Shown: positions 36,456 through 49,799 of the stretch, piece by piece | How positions within the stretch are numbered: the first letter of the stretch is position 1 | Layout: each line of letters begins with the position of its first letter | Source of the DNA: Acanthaster planci | Lineage: Eukaryota > Echinodermata > Asteroidea > Valvatida > Acanthasteridae | Reading direction: 5' to 3' | Length of the DNA stretch: 64,000 nt | Assembly (NCBI RefSeq): GCF_001949145.1 | Contig: NW_019091453.1 | Coordinates: 719,554 to 783,553, forward strand | The notes under the pieces: model-generated | The model's input: only the letters and a program-made list of their open reading frames with translations | What the model was told of the DNA's origin: nothing | The model's database searches: none | Made by a program: the position numbers and the translations under genes

Positions 36456-36769
36456 TACTAGCGCTCTCGTTGATCAGCATGCTGTGGCATAAAGTTTACT
36501 CGTCTGCATTGCATTTCCACGTAGAGCGCTGGGACGTGCAGAGCTAAGTTGGAGCGCATGCTTTGGTGTCGCTAGACCATTTTGAATGGGGGGGGACCAC
36601 ATGAAATTTGCCGACGGACTGTCATGCAAAACAATAACAAGAGTTTTAGTATAGCGCCCCTATATATTATTATATTAGTACCCTTGCTCACTGGGCCCAA
36701 TAAACATTCTAAATACAGTCTCAGCTCCCTGGGGAGTATACAGCTCGATGCTGCCATTTCGGCGCAAAG

Positions 36770-36975
36770 CAGCTAAATCAACCACAATAACCATCTCTGC
36801 CCTCGCAGGGTACCCAATTACTCCTGGGTGGAGAGAGAGGCAATGAGTGCCAAAGTGCCTTGCCCAAGGGCTCACGCACCATGACCCCAGGCTGGATTCG
36901 AACCCGCAACCTGTGGCTTTACTCGACTGCGAATCCGATGTTCTTAACCAAAAGGCCACGGGACTCTACTCTGGT
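36770..36975 (-). mobile_element. tRNA-derived SINE
   Basis: On the minus strand: GTGGCCTTTTGGTTAAGA (A-box region), a long variable arm, then GGTTGCGGGTTCGAATCC with a perfect B box (GGTTCGAATCC). A SINE body follows: CCCTTGGGCAAGGCACTTTG, CTCATTGCCTCTCTCTCCAC, CCAGGAGTAATTGGGTACC. The head resembles a class II tRNA, but the body and missing acceptor stem mark it as a SINE, not a tRNA gene. Confidence 0.85.
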
Positions 36976-38590
36976 AAAACGAGTGCAGTGTATCCCCCTT
37001 CTTTTCATCTTCGTTCTCTGTTTTTTTTTCCAATTTTTTTTTCTTTATTTTGTGATTTAGACCGTGATTTTGCCGACAAAACTAACCAATGGGGGTGACA
37101 CACCGCCCCCTCTAGCGACACCGGTGAGTACATGACGTACTTAAAGGGTACCGAAATGAATAGGTCACGCGCATAATAAGAGTGTAAAAGGCAGAAGTGT
37201 GGGAGCCAGCGCATGTACCAACACGCATGCGTACTCCATTCGTTTGCACAGTACTCTCTGGTTCAAAATGACGTCACACTTCGGTTCTCTATATATAGAC
37301 CTTTCTTTTGTCGTGTCACACTCGGAAGTTTTAATGGCAGGCCTTAGTATATCATCATAAGAATATTTCACAAAGTTAAAATTTCCTCAAACCCTCCCTG
37401 AATTCGAAGACTCATCATTAATGCCTGGTCATTAGTGTGGGTGTAAACGCCAGCTCACCTGTTGGACTCTGGTACAATACTTACTGGTGCTCAGTTTGGT
37501 AAAGCGTGGCAGGTGGTGCTACAATTGATTGGATAAGGTTTCCTTTTCATTTCATTTAATTAACGGGAATGATTTCGAGGAAGGTAGGAAGGTCTTGGCC
37601 CACGGCCAGTAGTTTAACGAGACGGGTATTTACTGGTTTTAAACAAAACAAATCAATTTAAATAAAACTGACGAACAGAAATATTATAAAGTACTGTCAT
37701 GGAAAATCTTGGTCCAGAGCCGACAATCAGCAAATAGAGGAACTCCTTTTGATCATATTGGGTTCAAGGTGAAGGAATAAAGTTCCATACGAGAACATCG
37801 TTAATTTTCCCTAGAGTAGCATATCAGCCATTAGAAAGCCATAACGTCCTAAAAATGCAAACCAAGACTGGCTTTTTGTGCAAGATGAAAAAAATGTTCA
37901 GAGGCTCTAAATATACATGTAGGTCCTCAAAAAATCCCTTTCGCTTCCAACTCCAAACAATACTATAAAATCCTGAAAATCTTCTATAAATCTCGCAATT
38001 TCTGCCTTTCAACGATACGTGCAGATGCCCGATTCAGATCGTTCTTTGCAATTATTTTCCACAAAATGAAATTCCCCAAATCTTTCAAAATAGAAAACTT
38101 GAACTATGTTTTTAAACTTTAACCGTTCATCATAAAATTATGAGTAACTACAGAATCGGCGAACAACACATCAGTGATTCAAACGGTTCCAACAGAGTTC
38201 TTAGTGACTTTGGGGATGCTTTGCAGTCCACCACTCATGTGCACAATGCTGTGCTTGATTACCGGCTGCAAATTCCCAGCAGTTATGGCTTTCGTGGTCA
38301 GGGGATAGCCAAAGATGATCCAAGCATACTTTGAAGGATGTCTAACTTCAACACACGTGCCATGGTTCGGAGCATCGGTATCAGAACGAACTGGTAAAAC
38401 AAAATTGCGCTCGTCACAGGATACGGATCAAACTCAACAATTTTCTGACAATGACAGTCTAACACACTGGACTAGAATTGCATTCTGCTCAACGGTCTAG
38501 AAGAGCACAACCCTTCGGCTATCAGGCTCTGGTCCCAACTGACTGGACCGCACCCAAAGCAACAGTCGCAGAAGACGTCAAGACACTCAA

Positions 38591-38753
38591 GGCGCCTTTC
38601 CATATGCGCGTCATCGCTTGCATCAAGTTGAGCATCCGTCAAAATCGCCCCCGGTGTGATTTTGACGGCCGCACACGTGTCCCTGAAAATGAAACGCATG
38701 GACGCATCGTGTGCGCAACGCAACTAAAAAAAACGTACGTATGGAAAGGCGCC
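38591..38753. mobile_element. MITE with GGCGCCTTTCCATA terminal inverted repeats
   Basis: GGCGCCTTTCCATA at 38591 and TATGGAAAGGCGCC ending at 38753 are perfect 14-bp inverted ends around ~135 bp. An internal hairpin (CGTCAAAATCGC against GTGATTTTGACGG) lies at about 38637-38668. Confidence 0.78.
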
Positions 38754-40640
38754 TGAATCATGGCACAAAGCAAAAGACACTTATTACACATTTATTGACA
38801 CGTCCAACCCTACTGAGTACTGAGTACGGTTCTTAACTGGGAAAACACACCCAGTGTAATCAGGTATGGAGAACATTCATTAGACTAGTACCCAATAAGG
38901 ATGAAGGAATTAAAACATACACAAAATAAGTGTTTTTACAGGGAACTTTATTCATTAATCGCAATGACTTTTGCAATTTGATTACTACTAGAATATTCAT
39001 TGCAGATCAAATGTGACACGATGTGGAAACTCGAATTTTCTGTGATGGTTATCAATGACGACCGTGTTTCAGAGGAAAGCTATCTATTCGAATTATATAT
39101 CTTTGGCTTTGAGGTAACATTTTCGTTGAAATCTGTTTTCACGGTAACTTTCCATTGAAGTGAAAAATTCTCATTGCAGTTTACTTTCCACTGGGTGTGC
39201 CTTTCAGTTTTCCACGATAAATTATTTCAGGAACAGGGTTATTTTTCATAATTGATGACATTGCATATTATTGGGAACGCAGTGTTCCCACGATACATAC
39301 AAAGGTATTAAACTTGGCCGGGTATATGCCGGCGGGCTTCAGTATGTTTTACCATGCACCAATCAGGGCGTGGTTACGTACAGGACTCTATGAATTCGGA
39401 GCTAAAACAAGACTACCGCTTCCAGCACGTCTGTCAGTGTCACTGCGGTTAGCCAGAAGCGTTTACAAGTCCCACACAAACATTAAGTTTGACCCTTGTT
39501 CCCTATTTATGTTTAAAAATCCCGTCCGCAAATTACAGCGTAAAAACAGCTCAAGGACTCTCGTTGAAAGTTTCAAAGCGCACGAGAATAATGATGACCA
39601 TGTTCGAGCTGTAAAAATGCACTTGGAGCCCTCGCGTACCCGACGATCACAAACTCAAAGCCAGTTTGGCTAGGCCTCCGAATAAAAGGAGGTATAAGCC
39701 ACGCCCACTCACACTGCTTTGGGTATAGTCATGTCGACATATAAAGCACTGCTACTGGTAAAAAAACAACGGGGCGAGGCTTAAATTATAATGGTCAGTC
39801 TATTGAGGGCAAAATAGGGACAGACGCGGGCTCTGAAAAGTCGACACCATCATTTTCTTTTTTGTTCTTCAGTAACATTTATATCCAGTTGTTAAGCAGT
39901 TTAGTCTAATGCCAATATTTTGTCTTCAAGGCCAAAAGGGATAGGGCGAAAAAGAAGACAGTGGGGACGAACTCGCCATGGAAGAGGACACCTAACGAGC
40001 CCCGAGAGGCGCCATCGACCATCAAGGATTTCTTTTCCTCCAATGTTACGAATGCTACATACTTTATCACAAGCTGTTTCTACCTGATACCCCTTCGTGG
40101 CCTGCCCTGCATTACACAGGGAAGTGAACAGTACCCATCCGTTTTCGAATCAGGTCTCAATGTATCGTACTCACATTTCTTCATCTGTTCAATCAAGGTA
40201 CTTTTTATTAGTTCACAAGTCACACTGAAACACATTATGTTACCATCCACACCTGATGGGTCTCATACTTTCAGTAAACATGAAGTAACACAGATTTTTT
40301 TGAAAGACAATTAAAAAAAAACTAATTCGCTGACCTAAAATTAATTACTTACCGTTTAGCAGGTGGAACATCAATGTAAATAGCTAAAGTTTGCACCATC
40401 TGGAAAACGAAGGGACAGTTCAATCAATTATACAAACTGATCGAATGACATGCAAAGGCCTATTGGTTCAACGAAGTCCGGAAGTAAGTGAAGAGAATCC
40501 GATGAAATGATGAGCTGTCCAACGGGAAAAACGCAGATTAATGCGTACACGTAACACCCTTGTTGATTCCGATTTGAGGGTCCAGTCCACTAATTCAAGC
40601 CCCATTGAAAACAGTGTAAATCAGCACCGTTCAGGGCGCA

Positions 40641-40888
40641 NNNNNNNNNNNNNNNNNNNNNNNNNNNNNNNNNNNNNNNNNNNNNNNNNNNNNNNNNNNN
40701 NNNNNNNNNNNNNNNNNNNNNNNNNNNNNNNNNNNNNNNNNNNNNNNNNNNNNNNNNNNNNNNNNNNNNNNNNNNNNNNNNNNNNNNNNNNNNNNNNNNN
40801 NNNNNNNNNNNNNNNNNNNNNNNNNNNNNNNNNNNNNNNNNNNNNNNNNNNNNNNNNNNNNNNNNNNNNNNNNNNNNNNNNNNNNNNN
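40641..40888. other. Assembly gap (248 N)
   Basis: An unbroken run of N. Frames crossing it are artefacts. Confidence 1.
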
Positions 40889-41505
40889 AACAAATTACAT
40901 TTTTAATTACTCCCACAAAACAAAATCACCCCTAAAAAAGTGATTTTTCCGAAGTCTGATTGCGGCCATTTTTCATATGAAAGTTCAAAGACCCAGGGAG
41001 TTGATCCTGGCAACGATTTACACAATCTCACCGTTTTGGGGGCCAAGCAATCTCCTTTTTCAAAAAATACTGTGGGGGGCACTTTTAATGCTAATGAACT
41101 GGTCAAAAATTCTCACTTGAATTTGTGGTCTGCACCCTTGACAACCGGATGAGCGCCCTCATCGACAGGAAACCACGCTAAGCGGCCCCCAGTACACAAC
41201 TTCGTAAACCGAAGGCCACTCCGGCAAAGTGCGCGACACAGACACCACAAAACGGCGAGAACACCACCAGAAGAAACGACACCGTGGACCAATCGGCTTC
41301 TGCATCTCTGTCCAGAGGCCAAATAACATTTGTCTTTCCGATATTGGTGCCGACAGTCATTAGGAACGTCGAGAAACTTCTGTAGCTAAACATCTAATTC
41401 TGATGCTACCCGATGCTGCCACAATTGGGTCCGTCTTCTGAAAGCAAGTCACCATAGAGAAGTTGTCGCTGGCTACTGCCAGAGAGGATTCTGAAGACAA
41501 AAACC

Positions 41506-44500
41506 ATGGCGATGATGTACAATGTCATGTATTCTTCGGGAGTACCTTTGGTTCCTTACTTCTCGATGTCATCGAGCTATGTACCTGCCCAATGCACGGG
41601 CCAGGCTTCTTACCCTCTTCATTCTCCGAACATCAGACGAGAAGAGTTGCTCTTGAGCGGCTACAAGAGATTAAACTGTCCCATGGGCATACTTACCGAT
41701 CTACAATCACCTACTGACTACCGAGTCGAGCAGGCAATAGACGGCGGCAGGAGCGTCCCATTTACGAAGCTGCGGGCTGAGGGTTGTTCATCTGCTGCCG
41801 GAGGTACAGCGGTGACTGATGCAGGTTGCGACCGGTCCCGGTCCCCCTCAGCCCAGGAAAAGTATCAACTCAAATTTGGCATCGACAAGATTCTTGGAAA
41901 CCTTACAGCAGAAGGAACAGAAAAGAAGACAGCTGTTGGTGAGTTGACAGATAGCTCACATTTTTCAAGCAGACTTTCACAGTAAGGGAAAATACCTACA
42001 AAGCGCGCATTTTGACCGACGATATCTTTCCACTGGTCTAAAGGTGGTGTGGTGCAATCTATGTTGTACTTTCGCATTTCTAACTAGCATAAGCCCATAA
42101 TGCTCTGTAGGAATTCGCAGATGTCGTAAAAACAAGGTGATTAAGAGCTTCTGACAAGCAGAACGCCATAAGGAAAGACTGTACACTTGAGTTAGCCTGA
42201 TTAGGAATAAATGTAGAATGCATAAATAATGCGTACATTCCCGAAGGACACACAGCAATGATCAACGCTTGTGATCATAAAGGTTTCTACAATGGTATAG
42301 TGAAATCAGATATGATGCTCTCACACATTAAGCTCTTTGTCTTAAAGTTTACAGTCAGCCCATGTAGCTCCACTGGGTACAATGCGAATTGGTCTGGTAT
42401 TGATCGAGCACTCGGTGGGTCAACCTTAAGGTGTCGGGATTTGCCACTCCAAGTCAAAAATGTGCGGTGCATAGTTGAAATATGTTATTATCAATAAGGG
42501 TGCATTCGTCATTTTAATGCATTTTAGGTTAGTTTAGTTGAAAGTTCTAGTTTGTTTAAACTGCAGCTTTTCCAGATAAAAAACCGACAAAATCCACGTG
42601 CATTTATTAATGCACACTGACGACTTATTTGCAGCGCAACCGTTAATTACAGCTGCTGCACTGAAACTAGGTGTAAAATAATCGAACTCACAACAAAACG
42701 ATGAACCATGTTTTAACTCTGACAAAAGGAATAGCTCACTTGATAATTATGATGCGAAATTTATTAGTGATTGAGTCAGACTGATATCATTAATCACCTC
42801 AAAAGATAACAACATCTATACATGTGCATTTATGGATTGCCTCTCTGTTTTCAAACACAGATACAATTGAGACAGTACCCCGACAGTCGACTAGCGTTTA
42901 CGACACTAATGGACACATCAGCGAACGTACGAGCCAAGCAGTCACCGGCAACGGATGGCTGAGCAGCAGCCTTGGAGCTCCAAGCCCTACCTACACCGAG
43001 CGGAGCAGCACCGCCAATCACGCGCGGCTCCAAATGCCACATCTACCGCCCAAATACGGCTCCATGAGTGATTACTGTCAGGGGTGTTACCAAGGTACGT
43101 TCTGATACCAGCATTTTCCGTAACGCGTCACATATACCTATGATAACGAATTTGGTACTTCAAGCTTTATTTCTACATTGTAAGGAATTACATGTGTGGG
43201 GGGTTTACATTGGTAATATTGCATGGTAAAATCCTGAAATATCCGCCAGATTTTACCGAAAGCGGGAGTGATCTCTGTCACAACTCCACAGACCGTAACT
43301 CGTAACCTGCACCTGTCCGTGCAAGCATGTTCACGTATGTTGAATCGCCAAGTGTTTTAATTCACCACGAAATATTATACACAGCCATTCGCTGAGAAGA
43401 CACGTAAACAGCAACCAAATCGAGACCACGAACTGACACTCAGTCGTACGCGAAGGTGAACTCATTTACGCGCATTCTAGAGAACCGACTTACATCATAT
43501 TTTCGTTTTCACGAACTGGCAACCGGTAGGCTATAGGGCGGTACTTCGTTTTCACAAACTGACACCGATCTTTATTCCACTAATTAAAATGAATTATAAT
43601 TCAGTTTTGGGGTATGGCAGTAAGTACATAGATGGATTAAATTCATATCAAACCTTTCAAAGCATTTTTCTCAGCGCTGAATTCCCGTAACAAGCTTGGG
43701 TGTCTGTCCGTGAAAACGAAAATCAGGCTATCTTGCTTCAGTATCCGATGCGCGCGCACGATACGGGGTGCCGGTTCGTGAAACCGAAATTGTTGATAGC
43801 ACAGTTTCACGGGCTGACACCCACTTGCAATATTGTCAGTTCGTGGTGTAGATAACGAAATAACCCTTGTACCCCAAACAGGGCATTAACAACGAGACGT
43901 TTGCTCTCTTCGCCTTTATGCACGTAACAATGGAAGGCCCACTTCACGAAGCTGCAGGCGAAGAACAGCCATGTGCTCATAAAGTGCACAGAATATCTGC
44001 TTAGCCAAGCTTCGTGTTATCAGTTAGAACTAATGTTATGCAATGTATATTGCTCATGGCCGTCTTTCAGCTGATTTTTACGCGCAGCACGCGCCATGCA
44101 TCTGCCCATCAACATTTTTGCTTCAATTCACAAGGTTTGTCTCTGCATTATTAAGTTTGGGTAAGATGAACCACAGTTGGTTGTGCATTCACTACAATTC
44201 GGGGCCCTTACATACGACGATTTGACAACACGGCAGTTACAAGATAGCTGAAAAGAAAAAAATGTGGTTTCAAACGACGTTTGAGAATACACCAATCTTC
44301 GAGGTGCACGCAGAAAAATCGTCAGGTAATTAGCTGTTGACTTTCATGAAACAAAGCCTTTTCAACGACACCAGAGCTTGGCTGTAACGTGAGTGAAACC
44401 GACTCGTTCATTTCCATTCAAGACTTTTCATTGGAATTTTTATTTGTAAATAAACGCAGATATCTTGAAAGCGATGCCAAGTCAATCAAAGTGCTACAAA

Positions 44501-46846
44501 GAATTAAACATCGATACCACAAGGCGTGGAAACTATCAAGTGCATTTTGGTAAATGGTGCATTTCGGTGTAACATTTCCTTAATGGTGTCAATAAGTTTT
44601 AACGCTCTGTCCCTATTTATGGTTTTAATGGCGCACAACGCGCCAACTCATTGAGAAGGCAGGTCCGGGTGTAACAAGAAGCCAGCACTGTGACCAGTCG
44701 AGGAAGTGTATTATGTTTCCATTTGGCTAAAGTGGCCTGCTCGCTTTCAATACAAGCCTTTCCCTCGGAAACTCTTTTAGCCCTTAAAGATAAATCACTT
44801 GAAATGGTATTAACAATCACCCTAATAAAGTGAACAAAGTAATAATCCATGAGATTTCCATGCACTGCTATTCCTTCTAGCGGTCTTTTGTCCTTTTCGC
44901 CGAATTGGTTCTAATCGAAGGATGATTTGCATTGTTAATCTGCAGTTTAATGACCTGTGGTCAATTTTCACTTTAAAAGGTCTGACTGTTGTTAGTGATA
45001 ATTTGGTAATAAAACGTGGGCGGCTTGAAACCAATATAGATGTTTGTTGGGTCAAATTCAGTTGGGCATATCAATACAAGTCGGGGTTAACGAAATCAGA
45101 ACTCGGCCATCGGAAACGGGTACCGTATTCATTTCAGCATCTTTCGTTCCAAGTCGGCTCATTAGCACTCACTCACGCATAATGATCCCAAACAAACAAC
45201 GTACTATTTTCCGCTCAGACTACTGGCATACTTAACGTTATAATTTTTTCTTCCTTAAAATGTCTCATTACATATCTTCACGCTTCATTTCTCTTCAGTT
45301 GCGATAAACTTTTCTGGAAATTACAGAGCCATTGGTTGTGGGAAATATTATACCCTTGGGTGTGGTGTGTCATTTCGAGATGCACCCTACCAATTTTTCA
45401 CCTTGGTTTTAAGCATGTTACCATCACTCTGATCATTCTAATCTTCAATTCCTAACTGCTTGTAAGTGGCAGAGAGCCAAAAGAGCAAAAGTGCAACGAT
45501 ATTCCATGCATATCATATAAAGCCTCGTGCAAATCCACATATAAACCTTTCCAACAAAAATGATCAATCTTTTCCTTATTTTCCCGCAGACAAATCAGCA
45601 ATGGTACATCAAAGATGCGAGCCGTGGCGGGCATACGTCCCGTACGCCTACCGCCTGGATCCCAACCCTCCCTATGCCGCCAAGGAGTCCCGACTGTCCC
45701 AGCTCGCACACCCATCGCAGCAGGCCCACACAGCGACCGACACTAGGCCGACCGGACGGAGGAAGCGCAGCTGGTCGCGGGCAGTCTTTACCAGCCTGCA
45801 GCGCAAGGGGCTGGAGAAACGATTCGAAATGCAGAAGTACGTCAACAAACCGGACCGGCGGCAGTTGGCCGCGGCTCTTGGCCTAACGGACGCACAGGTA
45901 CGTCGTTGGCATAACGACAGTTTCGGTAGCGTGCTTCGGATTGAACAGTGGCAATACATAGATTCGCAATTGATAAACAAAAGGACACATAGGGCCCCTA
46001 CTGTTGACAAAGGCGTACCTGAGGATAAATTTATGGGAATAACTGTGAGGCATTGGAATCCCACATCACAATTACAAACAAACAAACAAATGGCGACTAT
46101 TTCTCAATGTCTTGCCTATTATAACTTCTCTCACTATATCTACTGCCCACATCTCTGGGCAATTCCTCTCACCCATAAAAACCATTGTAACGGTGGTATT
46201 CTCATACCAAATGTGGTAAGAGTAACACAGCCCATTTTCGGCAACATCTTTGGGCATTCGTACAAGGGGGCCATGTTTCAAAACAACTAATACAACACAC
46301 AGTAGGGTTTTAAAAAAAATGGCATAAAACTAATGGTTTGGGCCGATGTGAACACGTTGGTCCAGCTATGGTTGTGGAGTATGTAGAAAAATAAAATAGT
46401 CCAGTTTTTGTGCCCTTTGTGTGGACAGTATAAACAGGCCCACTGTAAGTACCATTTATATAGAAATGGAAACAACTATTTTCGCAACTTCTTTCGTTCA
46501 GACAGGTATTACGTTAAATATCTCATAAAAACGCAATTGTATGTTATTTGTTCTACAGGTGAAGGTTTGGTTTCAAAATCGGCGGATGAAGTGGCGACAC
46601 TTCCAGCGCATGCAAAAACAACAGCAGCAGGCTGCCGACACGTCGTCCACGGGTGCCGGGACGCGCCTGACGGATGATTGCAGTGACACGGACGAGGACG
46701 TACTGACCGAGGAGCGCGGCGCAGTACCGGTAGGTAGCAAGGACGACGTACGAGAACGGGATGGATTCATGGTGGACCACCGCGAGTTGGTAAAGGAGAG
46801 TCGCTCCTCCATTGGTGCTGGAGTGATTGTCGGCGTACAGGCTTAA
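41506..46846 (+). CDS. HLX: H2.0-like homeobox transcription factor, complete 4-exon gene
   Basis: Exons 41506-41938, 42861-43094, 45590-45897 and 46559-46846; 1263 nt, 420 aa (human HLX about 488). HLX is a nuclear repressor/activator acting in gut mesenchyme, muscle and blood development in vertebrates. Seen here: strong start context (AAACCATGG), an eh1-type Groucho-binding motif FGIDKIL at residues 124-130, a homeodomain at 282-341, a short Gln run (QKQQQQ) after it, and an acidic segment (CSDTDEDVLTEE). The N-terminal half is poorly conserved, Ser/Tyr/Pro-rich. Splice phases 1, 1, 0 all agree. Four exons, with the homeobox cut between homeodomain residues 44 and 45, matches the vertebrate gene plan. 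No other NK-like gene is in the window. Confidence 0.95.
43425..43860. repeat. Cluster of seven ~23-bp motifs in both orientations (HLX intron 2)
   Basis: Consensus about TTCGTTTTCACGAACTGRCACC. Forward copies at 43425-43439 (short), 43502-43526, 43545-43567 and 43802-43822; reverse copies at 43698-43721, 43765-43789 and 43832-43860. The copies are imperfect and spaced irregularly by 10-130 bp. No coding frame, and not like a simple satellite, because orientation changes within the cluster. Confidence 0.75.
45766..46606 (+). other. HLX: HLX homeobox (split by intron 3)
   Basis: Encoded by 45766-45897 and 46559-46606. It starts RSWSRAVFTSLQRKGLEKRF, continues through QKYVNKPDRRQLAAALGL, and helix 3 reads VKVWFQNRRMKWRH. 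All core residues are present: Phe8, Leu16, Phe20, Trp48, Phe49, Asn51, Arg53. The SWSRAVF and QRKGLEKRFE strings are diagnostic of HLX/H2.0 rather than other NKL classes. Reading past the donor at 45898 gives a long false frame to 46290. Confidence 0.96.
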
Positions 46847-47325
46847 CATCAAGTTCGTGCGCGCACCTGTCTGTGACCCAGTGCACTTTAGGGGTGTGTC
46901 CATAAAAGACAATATAATTGGGCATTATTTTGAGGGCAACCGATTTAAGTCTGTTACCAAACAAAAGTCCTGTGGTTTAAACCACACTGCCGCCCATGAA
47001 AAAGTGAATAGAAATATACTTGGCAACAAATATGATGGGCACTAAAATGCAATTGCATTGACAAAAAAGGGAGACCCATCCCTAGATTCATTTTGGAAAC
47101 GACGGCCCGTCAACTTTAAACGCTGAGCCCCAAAGGCGATACTGTTCATATTTCTAACTTCTCTTGCCTTAAATGTATACGGTACCGCAAAGCAGACAAA
47201 CATCCTGTTATATGTAAACATTATGAACCAACAAGTATTAAACGTTGAACTTTTGTACATTTTGTGGCAATGCAGGTACTTATATACTTATTTTAAAATT
47301 ATGTCCACATTATTGCAGCTTATTG

Positions 47326-47331
47326 AATAAA
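47326..47331 (+). terminator. HLX: Candidate HLX poly(A) signal AATAAA
   Basis: AATAAA 480 bases after the HLX stop, in AT-rich sequence; the first canonical signal downstream that I noticed. Confidence 0.45.
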
Positions 47332-47628
47332 ATGATTTTCTGAGAACACGATGTGGGAAAGCGACATTTCTGTCTAGAACGTAACCTTGAATCAGCTGCA
47401 ATAAACTCATTTTTCTTTTAATCTTTAAACTTTCTGTCTGATAACCCTCAATGTATATCCTCAATATTGACGTTCTCTGCATTTGACGACAATCCGGAGT
47501 ACGGTCTATTTAAAACGTTTAACCTTCGACGGGGAAGTGTGCAGCACGTACTACAAAACTGTTTGTTGGTGATAAGACTTCAATACATTATACCCCAGTT
47601 TGTGATTGGTCTCACAGGCCAACACAAA

Positions 47629-47783
47629 GGTTTCAATTACATTTTTGCTCCCTATAACTTCAGCCATTGATTTGATGATAACAAAATGTTTCGATTACAT
47701 TTTTACTCCCTATAACTTCAGTCATTGATTTGATGATAACAAAATGTTTCGATTACATTTTTGCTCCCTATAAACTTCAGCTC
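47629..47783. repeat. Tandem repeat, ~60-bp unit, about 2.6 copies
   Basis: TTTC(A/G)ATTACATTTTTRCTCCC followed by TATAACTTCAG and CATTGATTTGATGATAACAA recurs at about 47631, 47688 and 47747 with few mismatches. It starts about 780 bp after the HLX stop codon. Confidence 0.88.
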
Positions 47784-49799
47784 AATCGATTTCAAACGTT
47801 TATATCAATAAAGTTTGACAGCGTGCATAACCATAAATTCATAGGGTTTAATAATATTATGTACACGTGCATTTTTACCGAAGGTAGGTATTCAACGATT
47901 TGTACGTTTTACACGAGTTTTCCTTTGGACACAGCTCCAGCCTTTCTGCAGTAAATGCTTCTAAATGAATTCCTAAAAAAGATTGCATTTAAAGATGTAC
48001 CATCAAAAGTGATTGACCCCATACCAGAAGAGTTCTGCTTCAACCTTAAAAAGCTGATATGTTTGGCCTTCCCTTGCGGGAGTCCATCCTCACTGCCAAT
48101 TATCACTTTATAACCAGATCGTTAATGTCTGCAAGAGATACAAACACGGTGGAATTATGAGCCTAAAGTGCCCAATTAGTCACGAACGTTTGCTTTGCGA
48201 GCCTTCCAGCCAAACGGAGAATTGCAACATTCGGTCCACACTGCCTTCCCAAGCCGCCGAGGAGATCGGCAGTGTTCCTCGGTGCCATCAGGGTCTGGAC
48301 GCAGCGGCCTGTGTGGGCCGCGGACTTCGGTTTTTTTTTTGTATACATCACGAAATGCATCATCATCATTCATGCGAGGTCCCCGAGGTCTCGGCCCTTT
48401 AAGACTGAGACGGTTAGTGTTCAAGCGACGAGCGGTTGGGGGTGGCAATAACGGGTGCTGCGAAATAAATACAACGACGTTATTTACGTCGATTTACCCT
48501 TGAAAATGACAGCCGAGGTAAACCTTGTAAGTTAATACATTTAATGAACAATTCTTCGTCTTTATTTTGCCAAGGCCAGCTGCTCATCATACGGATCAGG
48601 TTGTAGAAGGACAGCATACACGAAACTCTTTCTGAGGTCGTAAACGTTTTCAAAAAGAACATGCCAGTGTTGTCAATCCACGGGAAAACGAAGTGGCAGA
48701 ATAAGGGTAAAAATGTCAACGATAACCCAAACCTCTATCTAAACAATAGTTGCCAAGCACTGTCTGCTCAAAAAGATGAGGGAATAAAGTTCAGTGCTTG
48801 ACAAATATGAAAAGTCCCAGTTACCGAAAATCACTTTTCCTGGACTTGAACAGATTCAAATATCTTTCAAAACAAGATACGAAATGAACAGGAGCATTAA
48901 CACGACAAAAATGTAGGAAGCGAGAGGGGAAAACCGAGAAGGTACATGACGAATCAGAACTGTTTATAACCAAGCATCCAGCTCAGCCCAGTGTTAAGTC
49001 TTGTGGGACAGGTTATCAAACTAACGTAGCCACGACAACAACTCACCAAACACCAAAGTACATATTACAACAAATCATGTTAATAGCTGCCATATTTAAC
49101 GAATCAAAAGTTATGTGACGTCAAGGCAAGGTGTTTTGGTTTGCGTGCCCAAGATAAATGAGTTTGCCAAATTCCACAACACGACATGAACAGACATTAA
49201 ACTTACCACATCTACCCGTATAGAATACATAATGCGGTGAGAATGGTGACTTTCAGCAAATATAAATAACACTGAACTAGGAACCTGGAAATACTAAAAC
49301 CACTTTAAGACAACCGACAAATGTTATCGCAAACCGCATGCAACCCAAGCTATGTTGTGTTCGAGTAGTCGACCTTCATCGACCACTGTTAAGCCAGAAT
49401 GACTATGCATATGATTTAAATCACCTTATAAATAAAACAGTGCGACTGATGAAATTCAAGCTGCAATCGTTCTTTGTCTTATACGGTTAACGAAGCCAAT
49501 ACAACAAGAGAACAGCCCCAAATAGATATTGACTGCATTTTGGTTAAGTTGTGATTGCATCATGCATATTTTCGGCAATCCGTGGCGTGACATTATTTTT
49601 TGAGTTCGTACTGCGCGTCTCTGTGACATACCATGACGACTTCGAGACTCACCTCGTCGCCTCCTAAACAGGCGAAAAACCTACATGATGTGATGGCATG
49701 ACGCAGTGGGGCCGTTGCATATCAGTTTCTTAGACAAAAAATACTTTGCCCAAAAAATACTAAAAGATTAATCTGCAAGAAATCCCTTGAGAGGTTACC

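Larger units (their letters stand above)
34343..41505. other. MOCS1-HLX intergenic region
   Basis: About 7.1 kb without a recognisable gene. It holds the MOCS1 3' UTR, a GAGTC-rich repeat, two small MITEs, a SINE and a sequence gap (listed separately). A CpG-containing stretch at 39300-39760 includes ACCAATCAG and AGCCACGCCCACTC boxes and could be regulatory DNA for HLX, but nothing proves it. Open frames here (for example 38140-38334 and 38478-38756) have no recognisable motif. Confidence 0.6.

Noticed and set aside
36885-36970. tRNA gene
   Set aside because: A and B boxes are present, but there is no acceptor-stem pairing and a SINE body follows.
39314-39673. 119-codon plus-strand frame in the MOCS1-HLX interval
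   Set aside because: Begins with TTG, has no recognisable domain and no supporting splice structure.
40541-40916. Frames spanning 40641-40888
   Set aside because: They consist mostly of N from the assembly gap.
43425-43860. CRISPR-like array
   Set aside because: Repeats are imperfect, irregularly spaced and in both orientations, in animal DNA within an HLX intron.
45466-46290. 274-codon plus-strand frame
   Set aside because: It is HLX exon 3 read through both neighbouring introns.
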